From Phoronis australis (lineage: Eukaryota; Phoronida; Phoronidae), in contig NMRA01000187.1 in the NCBI GenBank assembly GCA_002633005.1, positions 541,644-605,643 of the forward strand: a DNA stretch of 64,000 nucleotides, written 5' to 3'. Below, piece by piece: positions 62,501 to 64,000 of this stretch; the stretch's first letter is position 1; every line of letters starts with the position of its first letter. The position numbers and the translations under genes were made by a program. The notes below the pieces were generated by a model. That model saw only the letters and a list, made by a program, of their open reading frames with translations, did no database searches and had not been told where the DNA came from.

Positions 62501-64000
62501 TGGACTGCTGTTCTGGTCCTTTCTCCTAGGACGACCGTGTCTGGAATAGTTTTCGGTGAAACAGGAAGTCAACTCATAAGTAAATTCTTCACAAGGTCAC
62601 CTACTACACTTATTGTTGCTAACTCTGAACTCTGTACTATGAGCAGCCGTCAGCTTCGTGAAAAATGACGTCAGAAAATTTGCCTTATGTTCCCACTTCA
62701 CAATAACAGACTTAGGTTTTTGCCATGTAATTGTTAGCATATTACCACTTAGGAATAATTAATGAAAATTATCAGAACAATGAGCAAGTATCTATATGAT
62801 TTGAGAGACATCGTACTTTTCCCTGAGATGAGAGAAAATTATTTTTCAGAAATAGTTGTGTGGTGCATAACACAAAATAAATTTCTGACTTAAGCCGCAA
62901 GTCACCTTTCGTGACATGGGCCCCTGATGAGGGGTCACCATCTCTTCCTGGTGGACTGGGAACAGTCAATCACAAATTTGTTCCTGACTGCACAATCAAT
63001 TACAGTAAGTAGAACGAGACAAACAAAAACAAAAACAAAAACAGCCAAGTTTGCATTACGTAGGCGCAGCAATCTTGTGAAAAAGTGAAAATATGCAATC
63101 AGGCAAGGGTTTCACGAGTGTACCGGAATGTTGGATTATGGGCTAGTATTCAGTTTTGTTCCACAAGCAAATGTTTCACCAGTGTCTCTTGGGTCTACCT
63201 AACACACCTCCAGTGCACCCAACTGTGTCTTGTGTACAACAATCATTGGTCACTATCGCAGGCGACACAATCCACAATGCACAAATCGACTACACAGGGT
63301 ACAGGGCAACATTAGCGAGCGACACGAAAAGCTCTGAAGTGTTTCCTGTCATATCCAAGATGTGTACATACCGTTCACAGTGATAGGTGATAGTCGTTTT
63401 ATTCTCATGCTTCCTGCAGAAGTTTCCCAAGCCTTCCTCTCGAGCCGTGTGCAGTGTACTGGCAATGAACTCTTCTTTTGTTTGTCCTCTGAAGAACAAA
63501 TTGACACATTTAAATTACAAAGGAAATGAAACCGTGTTTAAAGTGATATTACCAGTCAGAAAAGTGGTTTTCTGAGATCAATCCAACGCTGAAAGGAACC
63601 CACAATCCACACAATCACAATCCATGTTCTGCTGGTGAGACTATTTGGTCCAACAGTAATAACTTCAATCCCATCCATCACTACTCTCCAAAATGTGCTT
63701 TTTGGCTGCAAAACCAAAAACACCCGTTTAAGGGAGCATTTACCCAAAACTAGTTTTGGTACCTGCTTTTGCACAATTAGTACTCTCCTAAGGGATAAAC
63801 ACAGTATTCATCTCAAATCAATTATTCAAACTGTGGAGCTTATGGCCACAGATACGGTAAAGTTTCGTCAATCTTCAATTATAAACTGGTTTTTGCATGA
63901 ATTTTGCCAGTTATCCATTCATACATGGCTATTTCAGTGTTGTATTCTCCATCTACACACTTCCCAAATTTGACATTGAGTTCATATTTGCCTTACCTCA
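59510..64000 (-). CDS. FAR1/WRKY-GCM1-type DNA-binding protein, CARF-like (3' part)
   Basis: Exons in transcript order: end of an exon at 64000-63997 (off the edge), 63488-63372, 62540-62306, 61893-61766, 60909-60838 and 59855-59510 (stop). The five inner exons join in phase and give about 299 residues. Exon 63488-63372 has NFCRKHE and TYHCERHG. Exon 62540-62306 has RANCCPAYISF and DHNGHDLSD. This Cys/Cys then His-x-x-His arrangement is typical of FAR1/FLYWCH folds related to Mutator-type transposases. Exon 61893-61766 has NRRFYPTPEDIKS, which recalls calcium-responsive transcription factor (CARF/ALS2CR8)-like proteins. The tail is acidic with a KRKLEE basic patch and ends FCNSFES. Probably a nuclear, possibly transposase-derived transcription factor. 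The family is inferred from motifs only. Confidence 0.6.
60630..60775 (-). mobile_element. tRNA-derived SINE
   Basis: On the minus strand a tRNA-like head carries the A-box-like TGGCTCAGTGGTTGGAG and the B-box-like AGTTCGAATC, followed by a short unrelated body ending near a GAGCTCGGTC block. It lies in the last intron of the DNA-binding-protein gene. The head differs from the SINE at 7227, but both share the 'accgagct' body block. Confidence 0.75.
61305..61375 (+). mobile_element. Possible decayed SINE fragment
   Basis: The block 'ttgggatttcaatcccaaca' resembles a degenerate B box with flanking complementary bases. No clear A box was found. Confidence 0.25.

Noticed and set aside
63556-63720. 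Candidate minus-strand exon (acceptor at about 63705)
   Set aside because: No donor gives a phase compatible with the exon at 63488-63372; direct splicing from the exon ending at 63997 is simpler.
1-64000. CRISPR arrays, bacterial operons or phage genes
   Set aside because: Spliced eukaryotic genes occur throughout, and no regularly spaced short repeats with unique spacers were seen.

Overview
The window is draft-assembly genomic DNA from an invertebrate animal. Genes have many short exons with GT-AG introns of 0.2-3 kb. The DNA is AT-rich and littered with short non-autonomous repeats, tRNA-derived SINEs and foldback elements. Three near-identical direct duplications are each interrupted by a single N, which looks like two alleles of a highly heterozygous animal laid end to end. 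Protein similarities (recalled, not searched) fit a non-insect bilaterian such as a marine deuterostome or lophotrochozoan; I cannot name the species.

Layout. 0.8-4.0 kb (-): four exons of an organic solute transporter alpha (SLC51A/OST-alpha) gene. 5.8-8.35 kb: a repeat array carrying CTCF-like motifs, interrupted by a tRNA-SINE. 11.9-21.1 kb (+): ten exons of a fungal Mcy1/CysB-type cysteine synthase with a likely mitochondrial presequence. 26.0-27.1 kb (-): an intronless rhodopsin-family GPCR. 29.8-31.9 kb (-): B9D2, complete in three exons, a ciliary transition-zone protein. 34.2-48.2 kb (+): TDP1, complete in 13 coding exons, with a PBZ zinc finger at the N-terminus. 50.9-57.3 kb (+): a small secreted M12B (reprolysin-like) zinc metalloprotease in nine exons, with one GC-AG intron. 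59.5-64.0 kb (-): the 3' part of a gene for a putative FAR1/WRKY-GCM1-type DNA-binding protein resembling the CARF group; it runs off the right edge.

The genes are unrelated housekeeping or signalling functions, not a pathway cluster. B9D2 and TDP1 are divergently transcribed about 2.2 kb apart. The most unusual material is (i) the cysteine synthase, an enzyme class most animals lack, (ii) the PBZ-TDP1 fusion, (iii) a metalloprotease without the usual long prodomain, and (iv) repeat families that spread CTCF-like and CLEAR-like (GTCACGTGAC) motifs.

Exon boundaries were found by hand from splice consensus, reading phase and family similarity. Most join in phase; exceptions are stated. Coordinates may be off by a base or two.
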